Positions 35,040-43,486 are shown, counted from the first letter of the stretch. The stretch: DNA of 64,000 nt from Clostridiales bacterium mt11 (GCA_001282665.1 LN874946.1:66923-130922); one strand, 5' to 3'. Numbers and translations: made by a program. The notes: a model not told the origin generated them from the sequence alone.

Positions 35040-36461
35040 ATGAGCAAAAATAAAAATTTATTTACACTAATTCCTAAAGTAGATGAACTATTAGAAGAAA
35101 AAAATATTAAAAAGTTATTGGATATTATGCCAAGAAAGTTGGTAGTAGATGCTATTAGAGAAGAAGTAGAATTGCTAAGAAATGGCATAAGGGAGAACTC
35201 CTTAAATGAAGAAGAGGTAAATAAGAGAAACCTATCCTTACCAAATAGAATAGTAGATAGGGCAAATAGGAAAAACTCATTAAAACTTAAAAGAGTTGTA
35301 AATGGGACTGGAGTAGTAATCCATACAAATATTGGGCGTTCATTAATAAGTGATGATGTGATGGAAAATGTTAAAGAAATAGCTGTTAACTATTCAAATT
35401 TAGAATATGATTTAGAAAATGGTATGAGAGGCTCTAGGTACAGCCATGTAGAAGATATTATAGTTGAAATTACAGGCGGAGAATCTGCAATGGTAGTAAA
35501 TAATAATGCAGCAGCAGTAATGCTTGTATTGAGTACCATGGCTAAAGATAGAGAAGTTATAGTGTCAAGAGGAGAATTAATTGAAATAGGAGGCTCTTTT
35601 AGGATTCCCGATGTAATGGAACAAAGTGGAGCAACTTTGGTATCTGTTGGAACTACAAATAAAACCCATTTATGGGATTATGAAAATGCAATTAATGAAG
35701 AAACAGCTGCATTATTAAAAGTCCATACAAGCAACTATAGGATATTAGGATTTACTTCTTCCGTTTCATCTGAGGAATTGAGTACTTTAAAACAAAAATA
35801 CGATGTTCCAATAATCGAGGACTTAGGAAGTGGAGTTTTGATCGATTTATCAAAATATGGTTTGGAATATGAGCCAACAGTGCAGGATTCTATAAAAAAT
35901 GGAGTAGATGTAGTTACATTTAGTGGAGATAAGCTATTGGGTGGTCCTCAAGCAGGAATTATAGTTGGAAAAAAGGAATATATCGAAGCTATGAAAAGAA
36001 ATCCTTTAACAAGGGCATTTAGAGTAGATAAGTTTACATTATCTGCATTGGAGGCTACCCTTAGGCTTTATTTAGATGAAAGCACAGCAGTGGAAAAGAT
36101 ACCAACACTCCGAATGTTATCTGCTAGCATTGAAGAATTAGAGGATAAGGCAAAATCGTTGTATGAATTACTAGTAAATAATATAAAATGTGAAAAATGT
36201 AAAGTAGAAATAGTAGATGATTATTCAGAAGTTGGAGGAGGTTCTTTGCCATTAGAAAAGATGCCAACAAAATGTATTATGCTGACGCTAAATGATTTAA
36301 GTATATCTGAATTTGAAAGATATTTAAGAGAATATAAGATACCAATAATTGCAAGAGTATATAAGGAAAGAGTATTTATAGATTTGAGAACTGTGAAGGA
36401 AGATGAATTTAATTTAGTGGTAGATGGAATCGTATATGGGTTAGAAGGAGTGCAGGCGTAG
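35040..36461 (+). CDS. selA: L-seryl-tRNA(Sec) selenium transferase
   Basis: SelA converts Ser-tRNA(Sec) to Sec-tRNA(Sec) using PLP. The 473-residue protein has the family VVNGTGVVIHTNIGRSLIS block, the pyridoxal lysine in TFSGDKLLGGPQAG and VDVVTFSGDK, and the C-terminal FIDLRTV segment. Length is normal. AGAGAGGG precedes the ATG. It abuts selB without a gap. Confidence 0.95.
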   Translation: MSKNKNLFTLIPKVDELLEEKNIKKLLDIMPRKLVVDAIREEVELLRNGIRENSLNEEEVNKRNLSLPNRIVDRANRKNSLKLKRVVNGTGVVIHTNIGRSLISDDVMENVKEIAVNYSNLEYDLENGMRGSRYSHVEDIIVEITGGESAMVVNNNAAAVMLVLSTMAKDREVIVSRGELIEIGGSFRIPDVMEQSGATLVSVGTTNKTHLWDYENAINEETAALLKVHTSNYRILGFTSSVSSEELSTLKQKYDVPIIEDLGSGVLIDLSKYGLEYEPTVQDSIKNGVDVVTFSGDKLLGGPQAGIIVGKKEYIEAMKRNPLTRAFRVDKFTLSALEATLRLYLDESTAVEKIPTLRMLSASIEELEDKAKSLYELLVNNIKCEKCKVEIVDDYSEVGGGSLPLEKMPTKCIMLTLNDLSISEFERYLREYKIPIIARVYKERVFIDLRTVKEDEFNLVVDGIVYGLEGVQA

Positions 36462-38366
36462 ATGAAACATGTTATAATTGGAACAGCAGGTCATATAGAC
36501 CATGGAAAGACTACTTTAATAAGAGCTTTAACAGGTAGAAATACGGATAGGTTAAAAGAGGAACAAAAAAGGGGTATTTCTATTGAATTAGGGTTTACTT
36601 ATTTTGATCTGCCAAGTGGTAAAAGGGCAGGCATAATTGATGTACCTGGACATGAAAAATTCATTAAAAATATGCTTGCAGGAGTTATGGGAATAGATAT
36701 AGTGTTGTTGGTGGTGGCTGCTGATGAAGGGATAATGCCTCAAACTAGTGAACACTTAGCTATATTGGATTTGTTGGGGAATGACAAGGGGTTTATTGTT
36801 TTGACTAAAACAGATCTTGTAGATGAAGAATGGTTGGAATTAGTTAAAGAAGATGTAAAAAATGAGGTCCAAGGTACTTTTTTAGAAAATTCTCCAATAA
36901 TACCTGTATCTTCAACTAATAAAACGGGCATCGATGAAGTAACTGAGTTAATAGATAAATTGACCTTGGAGATTGAAGATAGGGAGACTGATGATATGCC
37001 AAGATTGCCTGTAGATAGAGTTTTTTCTATGTCAGGTTTTGGAACTGTAGTAACGGGAACACTGCTTTCAGGAACCTTTAAAGTTGGAGATGAAATACAG
37101 GTTTTCCCAGGAAATAAAATGGGCAGAATAAGAACTCTGCAAGTTCATGATGAGGATACTTCTACAGCTTATGCAGGTCAAAGGGTAGCGATAAATATTG
37201 CAGGGATAAAAAAAGATGAAGTCCATAGGGGAGATGTAATAGCACCTAAGGATTCAATGAAAGAGACTCTAATGTTAGATGTAAAGGTAAAATTGATTAA
37301 AAATATAAATCGTTCCATTGAAAATAGAACTCGCTTAAGATTATACATTGGAACTAAAGAGGTTCTATGTAGAATGATCATATTAGATAGAGATGTTTTA
37401 AACCCTGGAGAAGAAGCTTATGCACAGTTAAGATTGGAAGAAGAGGTAGTAGCAAAAAGAGGAGATAGATTTATAATTAGATTTTATTCTCCTATGTTCA
37501 CCATTGGAGGTGGAGAAATTTTAGAATCCAATCCCAATAAGAAAAAGAGATTTGATGAAGAGGCAATAAAAGAACTTCAAATAAAGGAAAAGGGTACCTC
37601 TATAGATATTATTGAAAATATAATATTGGACAAGAGCAAAACTTTCCCAACATTAAAAGAAATCTCTACTTTTACAGCTATGTTAGAAGATAAAGTAAAA
37701 GAGGAAGTTGAAAACTTATCTAAAGAAAATAAAGTTATATTGTTTAGCTTGACTAAAGAAATACATGTAATTCATATAGACTATTTTAATAAACTAAAAA
37801 AAGATATGATAGAGGAATTAGAATCTTTTCATAAGAGATTCCCTCTTAAATCTGGAAAGTCAAAAGAAGAAATACGCAGTAAATTTTTAAAGAATGTAAA
37901 ATCTAAAGTAGGAGATACATTTATAGATCTATTAATTGAAAAAGGTTATATTGAGCAGAAGATGGAAAATGTTCATATTAAAGGATTTGAAATTAAATAC
38001 AACGATTTACAACTAAAGATAAAAAATGATTTAATTAAAACCTATAAGGAAAACTCATTTTTGCCACCTAAAAAGGAGGATATATTTAAAACATTAGATT
38101 ATGATAGGAATGAAATAGAACAAGTATTAAATTCTATTATTAGTGATGGGGAGCTAATTAAATTAAATGAGGAAGTCTATTTGCATAAGACAACCTATGA
38201 AGAGGGATTAAAAATCCTTAAAGATTATATTGATAAAAATGGTTCTATAACGGTAGCTGAGTATAGGGATATATTAAATACTAATAGAAGAGTAGCCTTA
38301 GGCTTATTAGAATATTTTGATCAATTAAAAATAACCAAAAGGGATGGAGACAAAAGAACTTTATAA
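36462..38366 (+). CDS. selB: Selenocysteine-specific elongation factor SelB
   Basis: SelB brings Sec-tRNA to UGA codons with a SECIS. The 634-residue protein has the GTP motifs GTAGHIDHGKTTL, DVPGHEKFIKNML and LTKTDLV, domains II and III, and four C-terminal winged helices (about residues 370-634) that bind the SECIS loop. It begins directly after selA. No tRNA(Sec) gene (selC) was recognised in the window. Confidence 0.95.
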   Translation: MKHVIIGTAGHIDHGKTTLIRALTGRNTDRLKEEQKRGISIELGFTYFDLPSGKRAGIIDVPGHEKFIKNMLAGVMGIDIVLLVVAADEGIMPQTSEHLAILDLLGNDKGFIVLTKTDLVDEEWLELVKEDVKNEVQGTFLENSPIIPVSSTNKTGIDEVTELIDKLTLEIEDRETDDMPRLPVDRVFSMSGFGTVVTGTLLSGTFKVGDEIQVFPGNKMGRIRTLQVHDEDTSTAYAGQRVAINIAGIKKDEVHRGDVIAPKDSMKETLMLDVKVKLIKNINRSIENRTRLRLYIGTKEVLCRMIILDRDVLNPGEEAYAQLRLEEEVVAKRGDRFIIRFYSPMFTIGGGEILESNPNKKKRFDEEAIKELQIKEKGTSIDIIENIILDKSKTFPTLKEISTFTAMLEDKVKEEVENLSKENKVILFSLTKEIHVIHIDYFNKLKKDMIEELESFHKRFPLKSGKSKEEIRSKFLKNVKSKVGDTFIDLLIEKGYIEQKMENVHIKGFEIKYNDLQLKIKNDLIKTYKENSFLPPKKEDIFKTLDYDRNEIEQVLNSIISDGELIKLNEEVYLHKTTYEEGLKILKDYIDKNGSITVAEYRDILNTNRRVALGLLEYFDQLKITKRDGDKRTL

Positions 38367-38416
38367 ACTTATAAATAATAGTAGATCTTATTTCCTTTTA
38401 TTTTGGAGTGATAATT

Positions 38417-39127
38417 ATGGAGACAAAAATAATAGTGATAAATAGGGATAAGTCCTTTGTAAAAGGATTAAAGTATAGTCTAGAACAAGACAATTACTAT
38501 GTAGAGTCTGCTTTCTCAATAAAAGATGCTGTAGAAAAGATAAAAAGAAAGGATTATGAACTAGTAATTTTAGATTTGTTATTGCCTGATGGAAATGGAT
38601 TAAACTTGTGTCAAACAATCAGGGAGCATTCCCAAGTACCCATAATTATAGTAACAGAAAAGAAAGAAGACATTAGTAAGATACTGGCGTTAGAATATGG
38701 GGCTGACGATTATGTAACTAAACCCTTCAATATTTTAGAATTAAAAGCTAGAATTAAGGCAATACTTAGAAGGGTAAATATGAAAAATCCTCAAACTAAT
38801 AGTCAAACGATTAAAATAGATGATTTTATTATAAATGCATTGGGTAGAAAACTAATTATAAAAAATGAGAGTATAAGCTTAACTGGAAAAGAATTTGATT
38901 TGTTCTATATATTGATATCTAATCCGGGCAAAGTTTTTACGAGAGAGGAACTTTTAGAAACCATTTGGGGATATGAATATTTTGGAGATTTAAGAACAGT
39001 AGATGTCCATATTAGAAGACTTAGAGAAAAAATAGAGAAGGATTCTAATAGTACCCAATATATTCATACTAAATGGGGGGTAGGATATTATTTTAGAAAT
39101 AAGAAGGATAATGCAGCTGTGGATTAA
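38417..39127 (+). CDS. OmpR/PhoB-family response regulator (orphan)
   Basis: The 236-residue protein has an N-terminal receiver domain with the phospho-acceptor Asp in ELVILDLLLPDG (about residue 54) and Lys in YGADDYVTKPF, then a winged-helix output domain (LTGKEFDLFYILISNPGKVFTREELLE, and TVDVHIRRLREKIE). It controls transcription of unknown genes. No histidine kinase gene is adjacent. ATG 38417 follows GGAGTG. A terminator lies 18 nt after its stop. Confidence 0.93.
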   Translation: METKIIVINRDKSFVKGLKYSLEQDNYYVESAFSIKDAVEKIKRKDYELVILDLLLPDGNGLNLCQTIREHSQVPIIIVTEKKEDISKILALEYGADDYVTKPFNILELKARIKAILRRVNMKNPQTNSQTIKIDDFIINALGRKLIIKNESISLTGKEFDLFYILISNPGKVFTREELLETIWGYEYFGDLRTVDVHIRRLREKIEKDSNSTQYIHTKWGVGYYFRNKKDNAAVD

Positions 39128-39144
39128 AATTCTACTTAGATATA

Positions 39145-39172
39145 AAAATATCTTGTGAAGATGTTTTGGTTG
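39145..39172 (+). terminator. Terminator of the response regulator gene
   Basis: AAAATATCTT (39145-39154) pairs with AAGATGTTTT (39158-39167) with one G-T pair and a 3-nt loop, followed by GGTTGG. The stem follows the stop codon by 18 nt. Confidence 0.6.
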
Positions 39173-39213
39173 GTTTAAATAAGTTCAACTATATATAGAT
39201 GTTATTGAAAAGT

Positions 39214-39515
39214 AGCCATTTGAGACTTATGGAGTTCAAATGGTTTTCTTTATTTTGGGATAGAGAGCCTAAGAAAGAAAATAAATCTTTCTTAGGTGTT
39301 GATTCGCAGGTAATTCTGCAAAGATAAACTATAAATATTAAGTGGGATTTGAAGGGATTGAACGAGTAGAGACGGGATATAGTGAGATGTGTAGGAGATT
39401 GAAGGGATACTTTGTGAGACGGGTTGCGGGATAACTTGCGAAAATACATAGAGAAAATACTAAAAGCATTTGACCTATTGTAATAACTAGGGTTGAGTGC
39501 TTTTGGTATTTTTTT
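39214..39515 (+). ncRNA. Possible structured non-coding transcript ended by a strong hairpin
   Basis: Three hairpins line up: CCATTTGA/TCAAATGG (39216-39243) with a T-rich tail, CCTAAGAAAG/CTTTCTTAGG (39268-39296, perfect 10 bp), and a 15-bp stem AAAATACTAAAAGCA (39454-39468) with TGCTTTTGGTATTTT (39498-39512) plus a T run. The G-rich stretch 39330-39440 with near-repeats of TTGAAGGGAT and GAGACGGG is unexplained. No promoter was found, so transcription is a guess. Confidence 0.3.
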
Positions 39516-39516
39516 A
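39454..39516 (+). terminator. Strong terminator-like hairpin before the prophage
   Basis: A 15-bp stem with one wobble (39454-39468 with 39498-39512), inner arms able to extend it, and a run of eight T residues directly after. The largest hairpin in the boundary region. Confidence 0.7.
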
Positions 39517-39556
39517 AGAAATTTTTTTATAAAGCATTCTGCAAGCAACTGCAAAA

Positions 39557-39584
39557 ACGTTAGCGAAACGTTATAAACACGTTA
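39557..39584. repeat. Three ACGTTA repeats at exact 11-bp spacing
   Basis: ACGTTA occurs at 39557-39562, 39568-39573 and 39579-39584, so each copy starts 11 bases after the last, one turn of the helix. Variants GTGTTA follow at 39624-39629 and 39644-39649. Such phasing suggests a multimeric protein site. In Mu-like phages, transposase binding sites lie at the left end, so this may be the left end of the prophage. Confidence 0.6.
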
Positions 39585-39705
39585 GTAATAATTATAACAA
39601 CTTATGAAAGATAGTAAATATCAGTGTTAGAAAATTAACGGAAGTGTTAAAAATGAAAAATAGATGACTAAAAAATGTAATTAAATATGCAAAAATCATC
39701 AAAAA

Positions 39706-39811
39706 GCAATGGGACAGAAGCTCAAAAAATAAGAGAAGTTGTCCCATTGCAGTATTTGCAATAGTTTAATTATGATTCGAGAGTATGTTTATTTAAAAAA
39801 GCAATGGGACA
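39706..39811. repeat. Triple GCAATGGGACA repeat forming alternative hairpins
   Basis: GCAATGGGACA occurs at 39706-39716 and 39801-39811, and its reverse complement TGTCCCATTGC at 39740-39750. The minus-strand transcript of the next gene would meet the third copy first, so the middle arm can pair with either neighbour. The 39706-39750 hairpin followed by T residues resembles a terminator on the minus strand. Confidence 0.65.
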
Positions 39812-39825
39812 AAAATGAATGGAAA

Positions 39826-40617
39826 TTAATCAAAAAAATTAGACATTTTTTCATCAAAGTTTTTTTCTATAAGATTCCAAGCTTCGTCCAATGTAAATAC
39901 ATATTTTAGTTTTTTATTAACAGTTTGACTTTTGAAATTCGATTCAATATTTTTTAAAGTTACCTTATTTTGAAGATATAAATTAGCTGATATAGCCATA
40001 AGAACTACTTTAGGTACACATTCACCTTCTTCGGCTGTATGCAAGTCGAGGCTTTTCATATTATTCTCTACACCATTCACATCTAGATAAATAACTTGAT
40101 TTATAAAATCTAGAGATTCCTTGAAGTTTGAGTTTAAGGAATACAGCCTACCAATGTCAAGCAAACAGTTCCTATATAAACCTAGATGAAAATCATTAAC
40201 TTGTCCTATTTTCTTTTTAAGGTATTCTTTGGAAGCCTTTTTATTTAATTGTATTAAAAGATTTACATCCGATAATTTAGGATTTTTTAGCCTCAATACT
40301 TTATATTTTTCTGAACTAATATTAAGATCAGTTAGTAAAAGTTTCAAAAAGTGTTCATCTATCATTGGATTTTCTGATGTTTTAAGATGATTAAAAAGTA
40401 TATAGTACTTTTCTGATTCCTTGGCATCAGCTTCAGAAAGAAGCATTTTTTTATGACACATTGCATGAGTTTTTGAATATATATATTCTTTGCAATGAGG
40501 ACATTTAGTTTTTCTCAAAGGTGAAGATTCTAATTTCATGTGGCAATTTGGACATATTGATTTATCAAAATATCTAATATTTTCGGTTAAATCTTTTACA
40601 TACAAAATTGTGGACAT
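39826..40617 (-). CDS. Zinc-ribbon protein of unknown function beside the phage repressor
   Basis: A 263-residue protein with a likely N-terminal double zinc ribbon: SICPNCHMKL and TKCPHCKEYI, and an extra Cys-His pair in AMCHKKM. The remainder is helical and Lys/Glu-rich (KASKEYLKKKIGQVND, NFKESLDFINQV). GGAGGTAGCATTA precedes the ATG on the minus strand, and GCAATGGGACA repeats lie just past its stop. It lies next to the repressor and on the same strand, so it may be expressed in the lysogen. No family was recognised; a role in host defence or lysogeny is speculation. Confidence 0.75.
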   Translation of the reverse strand: MSTILYVKDLTENIRYFDKSICPNCHMKLESSPLRKTKCPHCKEYIYSKTHAMCHKKMLLSEADAKESEKYYILFNHLKTSENPMIDEHFLKLLLTDLNISSEKYKVLRLKNPKLSDVNLLIQLNKKASKEYLKKKIGQVNDFHLGLYRNCLLDIGRLYSLNSNFKESLDFINQVIYLDVNGVENNMKSLDLHTAEEGECVPKVVLMAISANLYLQNKVTLKNIESNFKSQTVNKKLKYVFTLDEAWNLIEKNFDEKMSNFFD

Positions 40618-40682
40618 TAATGCTACCTCCTATCAATAGTTTTTATATTTATGTTAGAAAGTTCATACAAAGAACCAAAAAA

Positions 40683-41375
40683 TTAAGCCATTTCTTTAGT
40701 TACGGCTTCTTCTCCTTCTCCATTGTTCAAGGTTGATGACTGACCCCTTTTTGAGAGCTTTTCATATTTCCATAGAATTAATTTAGATATCTCTTCTTTT
40801 TCCTCTTCAGGGAGCTTGTTATAGAAGTATAGACTTTCTTTTTCTAAATCAACCATGGATTTGGGCACATCTTCTTCAGGGCTTTTATCAGAAACTACTT
40901 CGGGATCTAATAAAAAGGCTGGGTTTATATTGAACTTCTTATATATTACATAAAGAACATAAGATGGAATAGGAATCTTTCCTTCTTCAAATTCTGCTAA
41001 TGTTTTCTTGTCTATTTCTAGTTCATTGGAGAATTCTTCTTCGTTCATTCCGGATTTGAGTCTGATATATGATATTTTTTTTCCAGCTGAAACTGTATAG
41101 CTCATATGCTCTTTGCTAATAAAAGGCGATTCATTAGCGAAAGAGTTGTTATAACCACCTTGTAGTTCTTTTCCTATGAGTAGAGAATCAGCTGAAACAT
41201 TTAAAGTTTTACATATATTATAAAATGTATCAACCCTAGGCATTGACTTTCCTTTTATATAATTAGTTATCGTATCTTGATTAATCCGAAGAATTTCAGA
41301 CAGCTCCTTCTGAGTGAATTCGCTTCTTTGAATAGCTGCTTTCAGATTATCACCAAAGTTATTCAGATTATCCAT
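40683..41375 (-). CDS. Prophage repressor with two tandem HTH (XRE-like) domains
   Basis: The 230-residue protein has a first HTH (about residues 12-66: TQKELSEILRINQDTITNYIKG) and a second (about 95-150: MNEEEFSNELEIDKKTLAEFEEGK), then an acidic tail (EEDVPKS, GEGEEAV). This suits the lysogeny repressor that keeps the early operon silent. It faces away from the early genes, and operator-like repeats and the early promoter lie in the intervening gap. AGGAGG precedes the start on the minus strand. It is the functional match to Mu c. Confidence 0.8.
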   Translation of the reverse strand: MDNLNNFGDNLKAAIQRSEFTQKELSEILRINQDTITNYIKGKSMPRVDTFYNICKTLNVSADSLLIGKELQGGYNNSFANESPFISKEHMSYTVSAGKKISYIRLKSGMNEEEFSNELEIDKKTLAEFEEGKIPIPSYVLYVIYKKFNINPAFLLDPEVVSDKSPEEDVPKSMVDLEKESLYFYNKLPEEEKEEISKLILWKYEKLSKRGQSSTLNNGEGEEAVTKEMA

Positions 41376-41386
41376 AAAAAAACCTC

Positions 41387-41444
41387 CTAAATCGGAAATA
41401 TTTAAGATTTAGCTATTGACTAAATCCGAAAACTTTCCTATAAT
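41387..41444 (+). promoter_or_regulatory. Early lytic promoter with repressor operator repeats
   Basis: A promoter with TTGACT (41416-41421), a 17-base spacer and perfect TATAAT (41439-41444) reads toward the early genes. It overlaps repeats of a CTAAATC[GC]GAAA motif: CTAAATCGGAAA at 41387-41398 and CTAAATCCGAAA at 41420-41431, with partial copies GCTAAATCTT on the other strand (41404-41413) and TAAATCGAC near 41531. These are plausible repressor sites. Confidence 0.7.
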
Positions 41445-41666
41445 ATTAAGTAAGAACATTCATACATTAAGTCAATTTTATCATAAGTATTGCCTATATG
41501 TAACAAAAACTAAATACAAATGTTGTCCTAAATCGACATTTACAATTCTGGTAGTTCTCATCAGTAGAACAAACAAGGAAAATCTTCGGAAAGTGCTCCC
41601 TGCATAGCACGCAGAAAACAGAAAGGGGCGTGAATGATAGTTAGATTAAAAAAAGGAGTTGAAAGC

Positions 41667-41918
41667 ATGATAAACACTCATAAAAAGCTAATTGAGAAAG
41701 TTCTAGAAGAAAGATTAAGCAAAGAAGAATTGTATAAAAGACTGGTTTTAGAAGGCTATAAAGGTGATATAGAAGATTTAATTCCAGATCTACTATATGC
41801 GACAGTGGAATCGGATGCGTATATGTATAGTAGTCAAAAGGTAGATGATTACAAGGAATATCTTACAGAAGAAGAGTATTTTCAAATTTTAATTAATGAT
41901 ATGAATTTGAATTACTAA
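41667..41918 (+). CDS. Early phage protein, unknown
   Basis: An 83-residue acidic protein starting MINTHKKLIEKVLEERLSKEELYKRLV from ATG 41667, after AAAGGAG. An upstream TTG-type start is possible but weaker. It is the first early gene and lies just left of the IS110 insertion. No family recognised. A small early Mu-like regulator is one possibility. Confidence 0.6.
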   Translation: MINTHKKLIEKVLEERLSKEELYKRLVLEGYKGDIEDLIPDLLYATVESDAYMYSSQKVDDYKEYLTEEEYFQILINDMNLNY

Positions 41919-41978
41919 GACCAGCTATTAAAAGTCAAGAAATAATTTAATTTATTTTGCCTTTGTGATTATAGAATT

Positions 41979-42022
41979 TCTGTCAGAACCCGTCAAGGGG
42001 AAAAGCATCCCTTGACAGAACC
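41979..42022. repeat. Nested hairpin with repeated CAGAACC motif
   Basis: GTCAAGGG (41992-41999) pairs with CCCTTGAC (42009-42016), while an outer pair TCTGTCA (41979-41985) and TGACAGA (42013-42019) overlaps it. CAGAACC occurs at 41984-41990 and 42016-42022. The two pairings exclude each other in part. It lies between the early gene and the IS110 gene; it may belong to either. Confidence 0.5.
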
Positions 42023-42116
42023 TTCCATAAATTCTTATGTAAAATTAGGCAAAACAAATAGTCCTAAATATAGAGAAAAAATTTAGGTTCGAAAAGCAGG
42101 TTAGTTTTTGGTAATT

Positions 42117-43295
42117 CTACTTAATATTAGGCATATAAGGTTTGTTATCACGGAGAACAGCAAAAATAATATTACACATTTTTCTAGCAACAGCCCCAAT
42201 AGCAGTTAAATGATGTTTTCCTCTTGCCCTAAGTGATTGATAATATACCGATAGAGCGGGATCTTTAAATGCTGCAACAGTAGCAGCTAACCAAATTGCC
42301 CTGCGAAGATAAGGTGAGCCACGTTTAGAAATCTTGGTCTGTGTACCTACAAAATTACCAGACTGTTTTACGGCTACATCAAGACCTGCATAGGCAACAA
42401 GTTGGGGGGCAGATTCAAAACGGGAAATATCACCAATTTCCCCGATAATAATAGCACCAAGAACGTCACCAATACCTGTAATAGTAGTAATAACTGAATT
42501 GTTTTGATGAAGGAGTGTCGAAATTTCAGTTTCAAGTTCTTTTAGCTGTTCTTCGATAAAATTTATTTGGGAAATAATTTGCTTAATTTGAAATGCAAAT
42601 GCATCTTTTGCAAAGTTAACACCAAAAGTATTAGTAGCGGATTCTTGTACTTCAGAAGCTTTTGAAATACCAAAACGTCCTCTACTAGCTTTAGATAGAA
42701 GCTTGGAAAGAGTTTCTGTATCTATAGACAACATATCCTCTGGAGTAGGATATTTAGAGAGTAATTCCCTAGAAGTTACTCCAAAGGTATCAGAAAAAAG
42801 CTTAGAGTATTCAGGGAAAACTTGATCCAAAAGAGCAATACACTTACGTTTCCAATCAGAACACTCATCTACTAAAGCAAGACGATATCTGGATAATTGG
42901 CGTAAGGCCATAATGTCCTCGTCAGCTAAAGAAGTAGTGGAAAATTCACCGAAACGCATAATTTGAGCAATGATAAAGGAATCTTTAGAGTCATTTTTAG
43001 TTTGCCTAATATACATTTTTCGAAATGCATCCGATTGAATGGGGTTAATGACATTTACAGTAAACCCAAGGTCCAATAGATAAGAATAAAGGCTAACCCA
43101 ATAATGACCAGTAGCTTCCATACCAATAGTGGTATTGGAAGTATCAGCTTCAAATTTTTCAAGTAAGGCAATTAACTTATCGCAACCTACTTGAGAGTTT
43201 GAAAAAGATATACTTTTATCAAGAAGTTTACCATTAGAATCAATGATAGAAGCTTCGTGGTTTTGTTTAGCAATATCAATACCAACATAAAACAT
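42117..43295 (-). CDS. IS110-family recombinase (bridge-RNA guided transposase)
   Basis: The 392-residue protein has an N-terminal RuvC-like DEDD domain with Asp7 in YVGIDIAK, Glu60 in GMEATGHYW, and Asp102 and Asp105 in KNDSKDSF, matching the spacing of the characterised IS621 recombinase. The C-terminal Tnp domain has the likely catalytic Ser327 in KRGSPYLRR. These enzymes join DNA with help from an RNA made from the non-coding end. The gene is intact. The upstream 190 bases could encode that RNA. Confidence 0.92.
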   Translation of the reverse strand: MFYVGIDIAKQNHEASIIDSNGKLLDKSISFSNSQVGCDKLIALLEKFEADTSNTTIGMEATGHYWVSLYSYLLDLGFTVNVINPIQSDAFRKMYIRQTKNDSKDSFIIAQIMRFGEFSTTSLADEDIMALRQLSRYRLALVDECSDWKRKCIALLDQVFPEYSKLFSDTFGVTSRELLSKYPTPEDMLSIDTETLSKLLSKASRGRFGISKASEVQESATNTFGVNFAKDAFAFQIKQIISQINFIEEQLKELETEISTLLHQNNSVITTITGIGDVLGAIIIGEIGDISRFESAPQLVAYAGLDVAVKQSGNFVGTQTKISKRGSPYLRRAIWLAATVAAFKDPALSVYYQSLRARGKHHLTAIGAVARKMCNIIFAVLRDNKPYMPNIK

Positions 43296-43317
43296 AAAAT
43301 CACCAGCTTTTAATATA

Positions 43318-43486
43318 TTTACAGATAAAGTCTAGGGCCTCTCTACTTTACAACAATACAACCTCGTTAGATATTCAGTAACTAGGTACTATCCAGCTCA
43401 TTCGCATATAGATGTAAAGAAGAGGCGTAACTCTTAGTTAGGAAGACAACGCTTCAAGGAGGGATACTACGACCTCTATCTGTACA
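43318..43486 (-). ncRNA. Candidate IS110 bridge RNA
   Basis: The minus strand upstream of the recombinase can fold into a closed structure about 169 nt long. TTTACAGATA (43318-43327) pairs with TATCTGTACA (43477-43486), 9 of 10 bases, as an outer stem. Inside, AGAGGCGTA (43421-43429) pairs with TACGACCTCT (43468-43477) with one bulge. The size and position match described bridge RNAs. The donor and target guide loops were not assigned. Confidence 0.55.

Larger units (their letters stand above)
39128..39825. other. Long gene-free region at host-prophage boundary
   Basis: About 700 bases without a credible gene. It holds a terminator at 39145-39167, hairpins at 39216-39243 and 39268-39296, a long terminator-like stem at 39454-39515, phased ACGTTA repeats at 39557-39584 and the three GCAATGGGACA repeats (39706-39811). 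The left end of the prophage probably lies here, possibly near 39550 where a TG dinucleotide opens the phased repeats. Confidence 0.55.

Noticed and set aside
39189..39554. A 121-codon minus-strand frame in the boundary region
   Set aside because: It crosses two strong hairpins, has no clear ribosome site and no recognisable motif; more likely a chance frame.
38367..39700. A tRNA(Sec) gene after selB
   Set aside because: No cloverleaf, anticodon stem or long variable arm could be found by reading either strand.
39300..39840. CRISPR array suggested by repeated words
   Set aside because: The repeated words are few, of uneven spacing and partly inverted; there are no regular repeat-spacer units and no cas genes.
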